Below, piece by piece: positions 1-9,249 of a DNA stretch of 64,000 nt (position 1 is the first letter of the stretch; the number at the start of each line of letters is the position of its first letter). The stretch spans positions 434,001 to 498,000 of the forward strand of contig NZ_FNVY01000004.1 of NCBI RefSeq assembly GCF_900104595.1, read 5' to 3'. The position numbers and the translations under genes were made by a program. Source of the stretch: Enterococcus timonensis (GTDB lineage Bacteria > Bacillota > Bacilli > Lactobacillales > Enterococcaceae). The notes under the pieces are model-generated. The model searched no databases and had not been told where the DNA came from. It saw only the letters and a list, made by a program, of their open reading frames with translations.

Positions 1-32
1 TTGACCAGTGGCTAAAGGAAATTAAAAAATAA
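1..32 (+). CDS. 3' tail of a truncated upstream gene
   Basis: One frame is open from base 3 to a TAA at 30-32 and reads DQWLKEIKK. It ends 27 bp before the next start codon, the spacing expected of the last residues of an upstream gene. Too little remains to identify it, and chance openness over nine codons cannot be excluded. Confidence 0.3.
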   Translation, partial: DQWLKEIKK

Positions 33-59
33 AGCGAATAACCAGAAAGGAAATGAGAA

Positions 60-476
60 ATGAACAGTAAAAAAGTTGCCGAAATTCTTGATATTTCGGT
101 GGATACGCTACGCTATTACGAACGGGTGGGGGTGATTCCGCCAGTGGTTCGCGATGAGAATGGCTATCGCAATTACCAAGACAGAGATCTTAACTGGATT
201 TTTTTAGCCAAAAGTTTGCGCAATGCGGGCATGTCCATTGAATCCATGATTGAATTTGCGACTTTGGCCCAGACAAAAGGCGATGTCAGCGTCGCTCAAA
301 AGGAAGTGTTGCATGAACAACTGGAGCAGTTGAATCAAAAATTTGCTGAGTTAGAAAAAACGCGCAAACTATTGCAATATAAAATTGATACCTACGATGA
401 TCATTTGGCGAAATTTAAAAGTGGTGCCATGGCCGATCAAATGGATCAATTATGGAAGATGAGCCAGTTTCAATAA
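60..476 (+). CDS. MerR-family transcriptional regulator
   Basis: A 138-residue protein with the MerR layout: N-terminal winged helix-turn-helix (about residues 3-23, KKVAEILDISVDTLRYYE), the typical wing RDENGYRNYQDRDL, then a long dimerisation helix (about 75-118) rich in Glu, Gln and Leu. It has no conserved Cys cluster for metal binding, so it fits the AdhR/YraB-like group that senses electrophiles or redox stress. Shine-Dalgarno AAAGGAAATGAG lies just before the ATG. It reads directly into an aldo/keto reductase and an alcohol dehydrogenase, which fits control of aldehyde or electrophile detoxification. The family call is firm; the regulon is inferred from neighbours. Confidence 0.9.
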   Translation: MNSKKVAEILDISVDTLRYYERVGVIPPVVRDENGYRNYQDRDLNWIFLAKSLRNAGMSIESMIEFATLAQTKGDVSVAQKEVLHEQLEQLNQKFAELEKTRKLLQYKIDTYDDHLAKFKSGAMADQMDQLWKMSQFQ

Positions 477-507
477 TAAAAAATTAATTTAGGCTAAAGC
501 CTGATAA

Positions 508-1368
<861 letters not shown>

Positions 1369-1427
1369 AAGCAATTTACTTTTTAAAATAGCTAATTAAA
1401 AAATATGATAAAAGAGGAGCGTTAAAA

Positions 1428-2465
1428 ATGAAAGCAGGAATTTTTATTGAACCAGGAAAAGTAGGGATTGAAGAAACAGCAAAGCCAACGATTGAAAAAC
1501 CAACCGATGCCCTAATTCGCATTGTTAGAGCATGTGTTTGCGGTTCGGATTTATGGTGGTTTCGCGGAATTAGCCAACGAGAAAGTCATTCGTTTATCGG
1601 ACATGAAGCGATTGGTGTCGTTGAAGAAGTTGGTTCGCAAGTGACGAATGTAAAAGCTGGTGATTTTGTGATTGTTCCTTTTACTCATGGTTGCGGACAT
1701 TGTGCAGCTTGTCTAGCCGGTTTTGATGGGAATTGTTTGAATCAAGAAAGTGGCGGCAACGGCGGCTATCAAGGAGAATATTTACGTTTTACCAATGCTA
1801 ACTGGGCGTTAGTAAAAATTCCTGGTCAACCTGAAGATTATTCTGATGAACAGTTGAACTCCCTTTTAACCTTAGCAGACGTTATGGCAACCGGGTATCA
1901 TGCCGCAGCTACCGCTGAAGTAAAAGCTGGCGATACAGTAGTTGTCATTGGTGACGGTGCGGTTGGTTTATGTGGCGTCATTGCCGCTAAATTACGGGGA
2001 GCAAAACGAATTATTGCTCTAAGTCGCCATGAAGATCGTCAAAAGTTAGCTGTGGAATTTGGCGCCACCGATATTGTGGCGGAACGCGGGGACGAAGCAG
2101 TTGCCAAAGTTTTAGCATTAACTGGAAATATTGGAGCCGATGCGATTTTAGAATGTGTCGGGACGGAACAATCTGTCGATACCGCTATTAAAGTCGGCCG
2201 TCCAGGGGCTATCGTTGGTCGCGTGGGTGTTCCTCAAAAAGCGGAAATGAACACGAATAATTTATTTTGGAAAAATATTGGTTTACGTGGCGGCATTGCA
2301 TCAGTGATAACTTATGATCGAGAAATTTTATTACAAGCTGTTTTAAGCGGAGAAATTAATCCAGGAAAAGTATTTACCAAACGTTTCACTCTGGATGAAA
2401 TTCAACAAGCCTATGAAGCTATGGATAAACGTGAAGCTGTTAAGTCGCTGATCGTAATTGACTAG
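1428..2465 (+). CDS. zinc-dependent alcohol dehydrogenase (MDR family)
   Basis: A 345-residue medium-chain dehydrogenase. Catalytic zinc ligands fit Cys38 and His59/Glu60 (GHE); the structural zinc lobe has Cys89, Cys92, Cys95 and Cys103 in GCGHCAACLAGFDGNC. The Rossmann fold starts near residue 169 (VVVIGDGAVG), with an Ala/Ser-rich NADP-type region after it (ALSRHEDRQ). It probably oxidises or reduces a small alcohol/aldehyde and forms a detoxification unit with the preceding AKR under the MerR regulator. AGAGGAGCG precedes the ATG and a strong terminator follows. Family call firm; substrate unknown. Confidence 0.93.
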   Translation: MKAGIFIEPGKVGIEETAKPTIEKPTDALIRIVRACVCGSDLWWFRGISQRESHSFIGHEAIGVVEEVGSQVTNVKAGDFVIVPFTHGCGHCAACLAGFDGNCLNQESGGNGGYQGEYLRFTNANWALVKIPGQPEDYSDEQLNSLLTLADVMATGYHAAATAEVKAGDTVVVIGDGAVGLCGVIAAKLRGAKRIIALSRHEDRQKLAVEFGATDIVAERGDEAVAKVLALTGNIGADAILECVGTEQSVDTAIKVGRPGAIVGRVGVPQKAEMNTNNLFWKNIGLRGGIASVITYDREILLQAVLSGEINPGKVFTKRFTLDEIQQAYEAMDKREAVKSLIVID

Positions 2466-2488
2466 TTGTCATTAAAAATTGAAGAAAA

Positions 2489-2527
2489 AACCCCGCCACC
2501 GAATTTTTTTTCGGTGGCGGGGTTTTT
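2489..2527. terminator. bidirectional rho-independent terminator
   Basis: A hairpin with arms AACCCCGCCACCGAA and TTCGGTGGCGGGGTT is flanked by A and T runs. It separates the convergent alcohol dehydrogenase and VOC genes and should serve both strands. Confidence 0.93.
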
Positions 2528-3498
2528 TATGGTCGTTGCATGGAAAGCACGTGTTCAATTTCCACGCGATCGGGTTCTAAAAATTTTGGCAAATATAACG
2601 GAATTTTGGTAATATCGTCGATTTGCACGGCAAAAGCGGAAGGATCCAAAAATCCTGCATTAGTAGCAATTTCAAATAATAATAAATTCGGTTCCCTAAA
2701 ATAAAGCGAGGTGAAAAATTCCCGCGGTAAAATTCCCGAGTTATTAAAACTGCGAGCATCAAGAACTTTACTGCGAGCAAAAAGTTCATCTTCATCTAAG
2801 ACACCAAAAGCAACGTGTTGAATCCCGCCGATGCCCAGATTTGCCAAAGGATTTTTACGATCGGCAATCACATGGACTTCTTGATAAAAATCAGGGTAAT
2901 CATTATGCATGATTTCCACATCAAATTCTGTTTCAAAAAACTTTGCTTGGCCAATTTTTTGCCAATTCAACAATTGAGTCAATTCTTTGATCGTAGCTTC
3001 TTGATATTGCACTCTCAGCTGAATGGCATCAAGCGCTAAAATGCGATGTTCTTCAGGGATATCACTTCCTGTATAAGGATAAAAAAGTTCGGATTTCTCA
3101 AAATCTCCTAAAGGAACGAGTCCGATTTGCGTTTGATCAGGAGCGTCAAAGCGTAAAATTGGACGACCGTTAAAATTTTCGATACCATAAGATAAAATCC
3201 CCGCTTTTTCCAAGCGCTCTTCCCAATAAGTCAGAGAAGCAGTACTTGGCACTTTTAAAAGAACGCGTTCAATATTATTAGTGCCAAATTGATGTTGCTC
3301 ACCGATTAACACTTCAAAAAAAGTCAACTCGGTGCCGGGGCGATTGTGTTCATCGGAAAAAAAGAGATGAATCATTTCATGGTCGTCTTGGTTAATGGTT
3401 TTCATCAGTAATTTTAACCCTAGCACCCGATGATAAAAATCGTAGGTAGTCATATGATTACTGTTTAAAATGGAAACGTGGTGGATTTGTGCATGCAT
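2527..3498 (-). CDS. VOC-family ring-cleaving dioxygenase (MhqO/glyoxalase-like)
   Basis: A 323-residue protein with two vicinal-oxygen-chelate modules (about residues 3-130 and 150-290). Metal-ligand segments are visible at the N-terminus (HAQIHHVSI), in GGIQHVAFGV and in the terminal strand NLLLFEIAT. Length and two-module layout match the MhqO/YkcA group of extradiol dioxygenase-like proteins, which act on quinones and other electrophiles. AAAGGA lies upstream of the ATG. It is divergent from, and only about 25 bp away from, a serine hydrolase; in Bacillus the mhqO and mhqD genes are both under MhqR. Regulation by an MhqR-like repressor is inferred, as none is in the window. Confidence 0.8.
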   Translation of the reverse strand: MHAQIHHVSILNSNHMTTYDFYHRVLGLKLLMKTINQDDHEMIHLFFSDEHNRPGTELTFFEVLIGEQHQFGTNNIERVLLKVPSTASLTYWEERLEKAGILSYGIENFNGRPILRFDAPDQTQIGLVPLGDFEKSELFYPYTGSDIPEEHRILALDAIQLRVQYQEATIKELTQLLNWQKIGQAKFFETEFDVEIMHNDYPDFYQEVHVIADRKNPLANLGIGGIQHVAFGVLDEDELFARSKVLDARSFNNSGILPREFFTSLYFREPNLLLFEIATNAGFLDPSAFAVQIDDITKIPLYLPKFLEPDRVEIEHVLSMQRP

Positions 3499-3526
3499 AT
3501 AAAAAATTCCTTTCTGGAGGTTTATG

Positions 3527-4099
3527 ATGGATTATTTTTTTCAACAAGGGGATGACGAAACATTAGTCGTCGGTTTTCACGGCATGGGCAACAACGAGTA
3601 TCAACTGCTCACCATAATTGCCCAACTGTATCCCACAGCTAGTATTTTAACGTATTTAGGGCCGTTAGGAAATAAAAGTGCCCGCCGCTTTTTTTCGCCG
3701 CTTGAAAATGGCAAAGTGGATCGAGCGGCCTTTACTGCATCTGCCAGTGAATTTTTGGAAAATGATTGGCCGAAGTTTGCTGATCGTTTCAAAAAAGTCA
3801 TCTTCATTGGCTATTCTAACGGGGCGAATTTTATTTTAGGATTATTAGAGCAACAACCAGAACTAGCCGAAAAAATTATTTTGTTACATCCAAGCTTTTT
3901 GAATTTTGAATTTCAACAAGGCGCCAACACTGAAATATGGCTAACAACAGGCTCGATGGATAGTGAAAGTTTACCTGGCGATGTTTTAAAACTGCAACAA
4001 CAACTGCAAAAAACATTTCCTAATACTCAGCTGATCCTAGTTGATGGGATGCACGGTATCACCGATGATGAAATCGAAAAATTAAAAAAGAACATCTAA
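3527..4099 (+). CDS. alpha/beta-hydrolase, MhqD/YtpA-type carboxylesterase
   Basis: A serine hydrolase of about 190 residues: oxyanion segment FHGMGNN, nucleophile elbow GYSNGAN (Ser in GxSxG), Asp in TTGSMDSESLPGD and catalytic His in VDGMHGIT near the end. This matches the phospholipase/carboxylesterase family (MhqD-like). Two ATGs lie in tandem at 3524 and 3527; GGAGG at 3516-3520 gives 3 nt to the first and 6 nt to the second, so 3527 is preferred. It shares a short divergent promoter region with the VOC gene, suggesting joint induction by quinone-like electrophiles. Family firm, role inferred. Confidence 0.85.
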   Translation: MDYFFQQGDDETLVVGFHGMGNNEYQLLTIIAQLYPTASILTYLGPLGNKSARRFFSPLENGKVDRAAFTASASEFLENDWPKFADRFKKVIFIGYSNGANFILGLLEQQPELAEKIILLHPSFLNFEFQQGANTEIWLTTGSMDSESLPGDVLKLQQQLQKTFPNTQLILVDGMHGITDDEIEKLKKNI

Positions 4100-4420
4100 C
4101 CAAAATTAAACCAGCGTCTGTGGATAGATTTCCTCCTGTATTAGACACTGTCATTTTTGAGTTGAAGTTTACTCGTTTTCTTGTGATTTAGCCACTGAGA
4201 AGACCCCCTTTCTTTGGTTAGGTTTTGGCGATTTAACCATAGCAGATTGGGGTTCTTTTTGTACACTCAAAAGGGATTAGATAACGAAACAAAAAACAGT
4301 GTTGAGTCGGCATTTGAATAGTATTTCAAAAGAACTGCGAATAATTTAGGTTATTATATAAATAAAATTAGTCGAATTACAAAAATTACGCGATACTATT
4401 TCTAAAAAAGGAGACTTCAT
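4100..4420. other. gene-free stretch with degenerate coding traces
   Basis: No intact gene is seen. On the minus strand, about 4260 down to 4159, there is a 33-codon open stretch ending in TAA, with GTGGCTAAATCACAAG near its end. On the plus strand, 4273-4405 reads as codons broken by one TAG. This looks like the relic of an insertion sequence or lost gene, but I cannot name it. AAAAAAGGAGA at about 4404-4414 is the ribosome site of the next gene. Confidence 0.4.
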
Positions 4421-5137
4421 ATGTCTATAGACTTGACTGCCAGGCAATTTCTCGATGAATTAGAGGACCTTCAATCTGAGGAAGAGCTGGATAAATATCA
4501 GCGCTTTTTCACATTTGAAAAAGACAAACAGTCGGTGCAAGATTATTTTATCGGTGTACGGATGGGGGATGTCTTCAAATTAGCCAAGAAGTTCATTCAG
4601 CTTCCACTTTCAGAAATTGAAAAAGTCTTAGAAAGCCCAATTCATGAAGCACGTGTTGGAGCTGTGAGTGTTATGGATTGGCAGGCACGAAGCAGGAGAA
4701 TTACTGAAGATCAGCGTAAGCAATTAGTAGAACTTTATTTGCGTCGTCATGATCGTATTAATAATTGGGATATTGTCGATCGCAGTGCACCATGGGTAGT
4801 GGGGAGATACTTAATCGATAAACCTCGGGATGTTCTTTATGATTTGGCAAAATCGCAAAATATTTGGGAACGACGAACTGCAATGGTCACTACAGGATTT
4901 TTTATTAAGCAAGGAGAAATAAAAGATACGTTTGAAATTGCGAAACTACTGATAAAAGATCCAGAAGATCTGATTCATAAAGCTTCCGGTTGGATGTTAC
5001 GAGCAGCAGGTGATGCAGATGAAACACAATTACTCGCATTTCTTGAAAAATATGCGCATGATATGTCACGTGTTCAATTGAGATATGCAATGGAGCATTT
5101 GACCAAAGAGCAAAAGGAACACTTTCGCACTCTATAA
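4421..5137 (+). CDS. AlkD-like DNA alkylation repair protein (HEAT-like)
   Basis: A 238-residue all-helical protein of the DNA-alkylation-repair (AlkD/AlkC) glycosylase family, which removes N3/N7-alkyl purines without base flipping. Diagnostic segments are visible: YFIGVRMGDVFKLAK near residue 45, INNWDIVDRSAPWV near 110, WERRTAMVTTGFFI near 145 and HKASGWMLRAAG near 190. These are HEAT-like repeat helices carrying the Asp, Trp and Arg residues that line the DNA groove. AAAAGGAGA precedes the ATG. It stands alone after a degenerate region and ends at a terminator disrupted by an IS. Confidence 0.88.
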   Translation: MSIDLTARQFLDELEDLQSEEELDKYQRFFTFEKDKQSVQDYFIGVRMGDVFKLAKKFIQLPLSEIEKVLESPIHEARVGAVSVMDWQARSRRITEDQRKQLVELYLRRHDRINNWDIVDRSAPWVVGRYLIDKPRDVLYDLAKSQNIWERRTAMVTTGFFIKQGEIKDTFEIAKLLIKDPEDLIHKASGWMLRAAGDADETQLLAFLEKYAHDMSRVQLRYAMEHLTKEQKEHFRTL

Positions 5138-5179
5138 AAAATAATTTTTGAAGTAGTCTTGCCAAAAGAGACAAGAAAA

Positions 5180-5221
5180 AACTGCCGTAAAAAGAAATTT
5201 CTTTTTACAGCAGTTTTTTTT
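5180..5221. terminator. rho-independent terminator interrupted at its T-tract by ISL3
   Basis: Arms AACTGCCGTAAAAAG and CTTTTTACAGCAGTT are followed by eight T (5214-5221). The IS begins at the next base and the same eight T recur at its far end, so the terminator keeps its own T-run. Confidence 0.9.
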
Positions 5222-6716
5222 GGCTCTATAATTTATTGGACTGATAGAATAAAAATTCTGTCGGTCCCTATTTGTATAAAAAAACAAGAAAACATACAAA
5301 TTTTCCGTTAGAATAGAATCACCATCATCACATTCTGGGGAGGAAAATTTGTATGTTCGAATTCAATGATATCAAAAAATTGCTTAGAATAAAAGACTCA
5401 AATATTGAAATTCATAGTGTTGAGGAAGAAAGGGACAAAAAAGGTGGGCATCTCGTCGTCTATGCTTCCTTAACGAATCAAGTTTCACGCTGTCCTGAGT
5501 GTGGTCAGGCAGATGAAAAAACGATTGTTAAAAATGGCGGAAAACATTCTCGAATCCTTTTAAATTCTGCGGGCAACCAGAGGACTTATCTCAATCTCAA
5601 GAAACAAAGATATCTCTGCCGCAACTGCCATAGTTATTTTACCGCCAAAACGTACCTAGTGGATCGCTTTTGCTTTATTGCTAAACAAGTATTTTACAAG
5701 GCATTTGAGGAGCTCACTGAAAAAAATACGGCTAAAAATATTGCCAAACATTGTTTCGTTTCTAGTTCTACTTTACAAAAATCAATCGACTTATTAGGTC
5801 AGGAAATCAACATTAAAAAGAATTGGTTGCCCAAATGTTTACTATTTGATGAATTTCGTTCTTTAACCACTGACAAAGGAAAATTTGCTTTTTCTTGTAT
5901 GGATGGTGATACGGGCAAACTGTTTGATATTCTTCCTAGCCGCAGAAAGAATGACCTTGTGGACTATTTTATGAGCTTCGATCGCCAGGCCCGGCACAGT
6001 GTTCGTTACGTGGTGTCGGATATGAATGCCCCGTATCTAAAAGTTGTTAAAATTTGTTTCCCTAACGCTAAGCTTATCATTGACCGATTTCATATTGTCC
6101 AGCACATGAACCGTTGCTTTGATAACCTGCGGGTCAGAGTAATGAAAAGCCTCAATCAAAACGATCCCTCACAGGCCAAACAATACCGGCAATTAAAAAA
6201 GCTCAATCGTCTTCTTTTAATGAGTCACGATAAATTAGATTTTCAAACATTTAAAAAAAGAGCGAATTTTAGTTGGAGCTACTTAACACAAACCGAAATC
6301 GTGGACCGACTTTTAACCATTTCTGAGGATCTTTCCCTGGGCTACAACTACTACCAAGATTTGATTTACGCCTTCAATCATAAGGATGGCGGCGAATTTT
6401 ATCGTCTTTTAAATGAGATGCCTGAAGAAATTCCCGCCGAACTCCAAATATTAAAACGTACTTTCCGTAAACACGAAGCAGGCATTCGCCTGTCTTTAGA
6501 AAAATCCTATTCCAATGCAAAACTAGAAAATATCCACACCCATATAAAAGTCCTCAAAAGAGTCGCTTACGGGTATCGAAATTTCTCCAACATGCGCGCT
6601 CGAATCTTCTTAACCAACAACCTTATTTCTATTAAATAAAAAAACAGCCAAAGCAGAAAATAAATTCTGCCTTAACTGTTTTAAATAATCCTATCAGTCC
6701 GATTTGACATTGAGCC
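5222..6716 (+). mobile_element. ISL3-family insertion sequence (copy 1, distinct from the other two)
   Basis: The element is 1495 bp. Its ends read inward GGCTCTATAATTTATTGGAC and GGCTCAATGTCAAATCGGAC, sharing GGCTC and GGACTGATAG, the same end type as the two copies at 22.1 and 30.5 kb. It is flanked by eight T on each side (5214-5221 and 6717-6724), consistent with the 8-bp duplication known for ISL3. One transposase gene fills it. Insertion into a homopolymer makes the exact boundary of the duplication uncertain by a base or two. Confidence 0.9.
5353..6639 (+). CDS. ISL3-family transposase
   Basis: A 428-residue transposase. The N-terminal zinc ribbon has CPECGQ and CRNCH (about residues 48-95), followed by an HTH region (AKNIAKHCFVSSSTLQKS) and a DDE catalytic domain: Asp in LLFDEFRSL, Asp in RYVVSDMNAPY and IIDRFHIVQHMNR, with the C-terminal YSNAKLENIHTHIKVLKR carrying the Glu. 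Full length and uninterrupted, so likely active. TGGGGAGGAAAATTTG precedes the ATG. It shares the family, but only partial sequence, with the transposases at 22.2 and 30.6 kb, so it is a different IS. Confidence 0.95.
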   Translation: MFEFNDIKKLLRIKDSNIEIHSVEEERDKKGGHLVVYASLTNQVSRCPECGQADEKTIVKNGGKHSRILLNSAGNQRTYLNLKKQRYLCRNCHSYFTAKTYLVDRFCFIAKQVFYKAFEELTEKNTAKNIAKHCFVSSSTLQKSIDLLGQEINIKKNWLPKCLLFDEFRSLTTDKGKFAFSCMDGDTGKLFDILPSRRKNDLVDYFMSFDRQARHSVRYVVSDMNAPYLKVVKICFPNAKLIIDRFHIVQHMNRCFDNLRVRVMKSLNQNDPSQAKQYRQLKKLNRLLLMSHDKLDFQTFKKRANFSWSYLTQTEIVDRLLTISEDLSLGYNYYQDLIYAFNHKDGGEFYRLLNEMPEEIPAELQILKRTFRKHEAGIRLSLEKSYSNAKLENIHTHIKVLKRVAYGYRNFSNMRARIFLTNNLISIK

Positions 6717-6722
6717 TTTTTT

Positions 6723-7349
6723 TTATGGTCGCGTATTTTGAAGTTGTCGGAAGGAATAATAATTTCTTGTTAAATCTTCTTTTAACTGTTCATCAGACTT
6801 ATTGATAATGTCGGATAAAACATCGGATTGACCTTTTTCATCGATGTACTTTTTTAAAGATTTGAAGAGTTCAGGTTTTTCGCTGAGCAATTCAATAGCG
6901 GAGACATTAAAGATGTTGGCAACATATTCTCCAAAAAAGTTTTCGTAAAAAATATCAGCGAAAGTCAATTTTGGATGTTCCTCTAATAAATTATTTAAAG
7001 CATCAGCCACTAGTGCTACGACTTCGCTTGATTTTACGGCATCAATTTCCGGAAGATCATCGGCTGCTTGCAAAAAATTACCGGGAGCTACTAAGTCGAG
7101 ATCTTGATCGGCGACTGCTTGAGTAAATAAATCAATAATACCAGCACCTTTAGCCATGACAGAAACAATTTCCACTGCGCCCACGTGTAATAGTTGCGTT
7201 TGGGCAGGATAATCATTTTCCATCGCGGCGGCTTTTCCAGCAATATCATTAGCAATTTTCCCTAAAATTTCTGGGCTTTCATGAATCTTTTCTAAAAAAC
7301 TTGTGAGGTGATTGTTCAAAAGCATTTGAAATTGGGCACTACTTTCCAT
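6723..7349 (-). CDS. hypothetical protein in an ABC exporter operon
   Basis: A 208-residue acidic, mostly helical cytosolic-looking protein with no signal peptide or membrane segment; I do not recognise a family. Its ATG has a Shine-Dalgarno (AGAGGAGTTAAC) and lies 18 bp after the ATPase gene, so it is the third gene of permease-ATPase-unknown. Its stop codon TAA overlaps the eight-T duplication of the ISL3 copy, which inserted exactly at its 3' end without altering the product. A role linked to the exporter is inferred only from position. Confidence 0.75.
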   Translation of the reverse strand: MESSAQFQMLLNNHLTSFLEKIHESPEILGKIANDIAGKAAAMENDYPAQTQLLHVGAVEIVSVMAKGAGIIDLFTQAVADQDLDLVAPGNFLQAADDLPEIDAVKSSEVVALVADALNNLLEEHPKLTFADIFYENFFGEYVANIFNVSAIELLSEKPELFKSLKKYIDEKGQSDVLSDIINKSDEQLKEDLTRNYYSFRQLQNTRP

Positions 7350-7367
7350 AGTTAACTCCTCTAAATT

Positions 7368-8081
7368 TTATTTTTGGCTTAAAAGTCCATCTTCCATCGT
7401 GTAAACAACATCGCAAAATTCGGTCATCCGCACATCATGAGTTACCATAATGGTCGCTTTATTTTGGCGGTGGGCCTCGTCGGCGAGTCTTTTGACTACC
7501 TCAAACGCATGCACGGTATCTAAGGCAGCAGTTGGTTCGTCGGCTAAAATTAATTCCGGATCATTATATAAAGCTTTAGCAATGGCGATGCGTTGGCGTT
7601 CACCACCAGAAAGATCGCGGGGCATTTTTTCTAATAAATCACTTGTATCAAGATCTTTCATTAGTTGATCTAATTTTTCAGCTTGAAAGGAGCGTTTCTC
7701 TAATTGATCAATAAAACGAAATTGATCTTTAACATTTAAAAAAGGAACAAGATTGGTTCCTTGTAAAATAAAGCCGATTTTTTTTAGTCGTAAAGCGGCG
7801 CGATTTTTTTCGGGAAATTTGGTCACATCTTCTCCAACCAGTAAAACTTGACCATCAGTGGGTTGTTGCAGCGTACCGGCAATGGTCAAAAAAGTTGACT
7901 TACCAGAACCGGAAGGACCAACAATGGCGGCAAATTCACCAGGAAAGATTTTAAAATGAATTCCTTTAAGTGCTTTTACGAGCGTGTGGTCGGCGCCAAA
8001 ATTTTTAGTGACGTTAATCATTTCTAAACTAGGGGTTTGGTTGAGATTTTGCTTCGTTTTTTGCTTCATTTTTTGTTTCAT
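7368..8081 (-). CDS. ABC transporter ATP-binding protein (LolD/MacB type)
   Basis: An ABC ATPase of about 237 residues with Walker A GPSGSGKST, Q-loop LQGTNLVPF, signature LSGGERQR, Walker B LILADEPTAALD and H-loop VTHD. It pairs with the FtsX-type permease whose stop codon is 2 bp away. A longer frame begins with TTG at 8102 inside the permease gene, but GGAGG at 8087-8091 sits 5 nt before the ATG at 8081, so that start is chosen. The N-terminus is a Lys/Gln-rich run (MKQKMKQKTKQN). Substrate unknown; such pairs export peptides, lipoproteins or drugs. Confidence 0.92.
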   Translation of the reverse strand: MKQKMKQKTKQNLNQTPSLEMINVTKNFGADHTLVKALKGIHFKIFPGEFAAIVGPSGSGKSTFLTIAGTLQQPTDGQVLLVGEDVTKFPEKNRAALRLKKIGFILQGTNLVPFLNVKDQFRFIDQLEKRSFQAEKLDQLMKDLDTSDLLEKMPRDLSGGERQRIAIAKALYNDPELILADEPTAALDTVHAFEVVKRLADEAHRQNKATIMVTHDVRMTEFCDVVYTMEDGLLSQK

Positions 8082-8082
8082 C

Positions 8083-9177
8083 TTATCCTCCAATGGCCAC
8101 AACCGGGTCGATTTTTAAAACACTCGGTAGACAGAACAAGCCGCCTAATGTGCCCATCACAATTAAAATTCCTCCGTAAAGCGTCCACTGAAGCAAATCA
8201 GCGGTAAATGGCATGCCCGCTGGGAAAAATAGGCTCAAGATCCAAGTGATTACAAAGGCCAATAAAGTTCCCACAAAAGTCATCAGTAAACTTTGAGCTA
8301 AAATTGATTTTCCTAAAACTGAAGTAGGAACACCTTGTGCTTTTAAAATACCGAATAATTGTTTTTTTTGTAAAGTTAAGACGTACATGAAGATTGCCAC
8401 AATGGCTGCGGCAATTAAAATTAAAATATAAACCATCATACCAAGCGTTAAACGTTCGGCCGTGTAGCCTGGTAAATTATCGATAAAAGTATCATAACTT
8501 AATTTGCTTAACGGTGATTCTTTGGTTTGCGTTAATAAAACGTCAGATAAATCAGAGGCATCAAAGGCGATGGCGTTGATTTGCATCTGTGATTCATCTT
8601 CAGGAATTGCGCCATATTTTAATAATTGAAAAGTGGCTACGTTCGTGTAAACCACCGGCTCCACTGAATAGGTGGTCGCTTGACTAATGCCGACAATCGT
8701 TAGTTCTTGATCACTATTACCAATAGTGACAGTGTCATTGATTTTTAAATCTTGTTCGTCGGCTAAATTTTCACTGACAACAATTTCATTATTTTCTTGA
8801 AAGAGTCGGCCATCTTCTATTTTAGGAGCGATAAAACTTTCAGCGTCCAATCCAAAAACAGAAACATTATCTTTGGTGGCTTCTTTAACATCGCGGCTTA
8901 GTGCGCCGGAATAAAATCCTACCGCGGCTGTTTGATCCGCTTGGACCCGATTTAAATCGTCGACAGTTAAATTTGAAGCGGTGACGATTTGGTTGGCATT
9001 TTCATTTAAAACAAAGCCCGAGGCGTTAAAATCTGCGACGGCTTTTTTGTGGCCATCAGAAAGTCCGGCAGATAAACCGGCTAAAACAAAAACCACTAAG
9101 GCAATTAGAAAAACAATGCCCGTTAATAATCCGTAGCGCAGTTTGGCATCTTTAATTTCTTTTAGTGCTAAAAACAT
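8083..9177 (-). CDS. FtsX-like ABC permease
   Basis: A 364-residue membrane protein: one TM segment at about residues 14-36, an extracytoplasmic MacB-type domain (about 40-230), then three TM helices (about 245-360), the FtsX/MacB topology. AAGGACT precedes the ATG. It is the first gene of permease-ATPase-unknown reading leftward. Upstream, at 9203-9218, is a perfect inverted repeat that could bind a regulator. It probably works as a homodimer with the adjacent ATPase. Substrate unknown. Confidence 0.9.
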   Translation of the reverse strand: MFLALKEIKDAKLRYGLLTGIVFLIALVVFVLAGLSAGLSDGHKKAVADFNASGFVLNENANQIVTASNLTVDDLNRVQADQTAAVGFYSGALSRDVKEATKDNVSVFGLDAESFIAPKIEDGRLFQENNEIVVSENLADEQDLKINDTVTIGNSDQELTIVGISQATTYSVEPVVYTNVATFQLLKYGAIPEDESQMQINAIAFDASDLSDVLLTQTKESPLSKLSYDTFIDNLPGYTAERLTLGMMVYILILIAAAIVAIFMYVLTLQKKQLFGILKAQGVPTSVLGKSILAQSLLMTFVGTLLAFVITWILSLFFPAGMPFTADLLQWTLYGGILIVMGTLGGLFCLPSVLKIDPVVAIGG

Positions 9178-9202
9178 TTACTCAGTCCTTACGATTTAGA
9201 TT

Positions 9203-9218
9203 GCTAGATTAGTCTAGC
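9203..9218. promoter_or_regulatory. inverted repeat in the ABC operon promoter region
   Basis: GCTAGA-TTAG-TCTAGC is a perfect 6-bp dyad about 25 bp upstream of the permease start. Position and symmetry suit a repressor operator; no cognate regulator is adjacent. Confidence 0.4.
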
Positions 9219-9249
9219 ACAAATAGCCACGATTCCCTAAGTAAATTGG

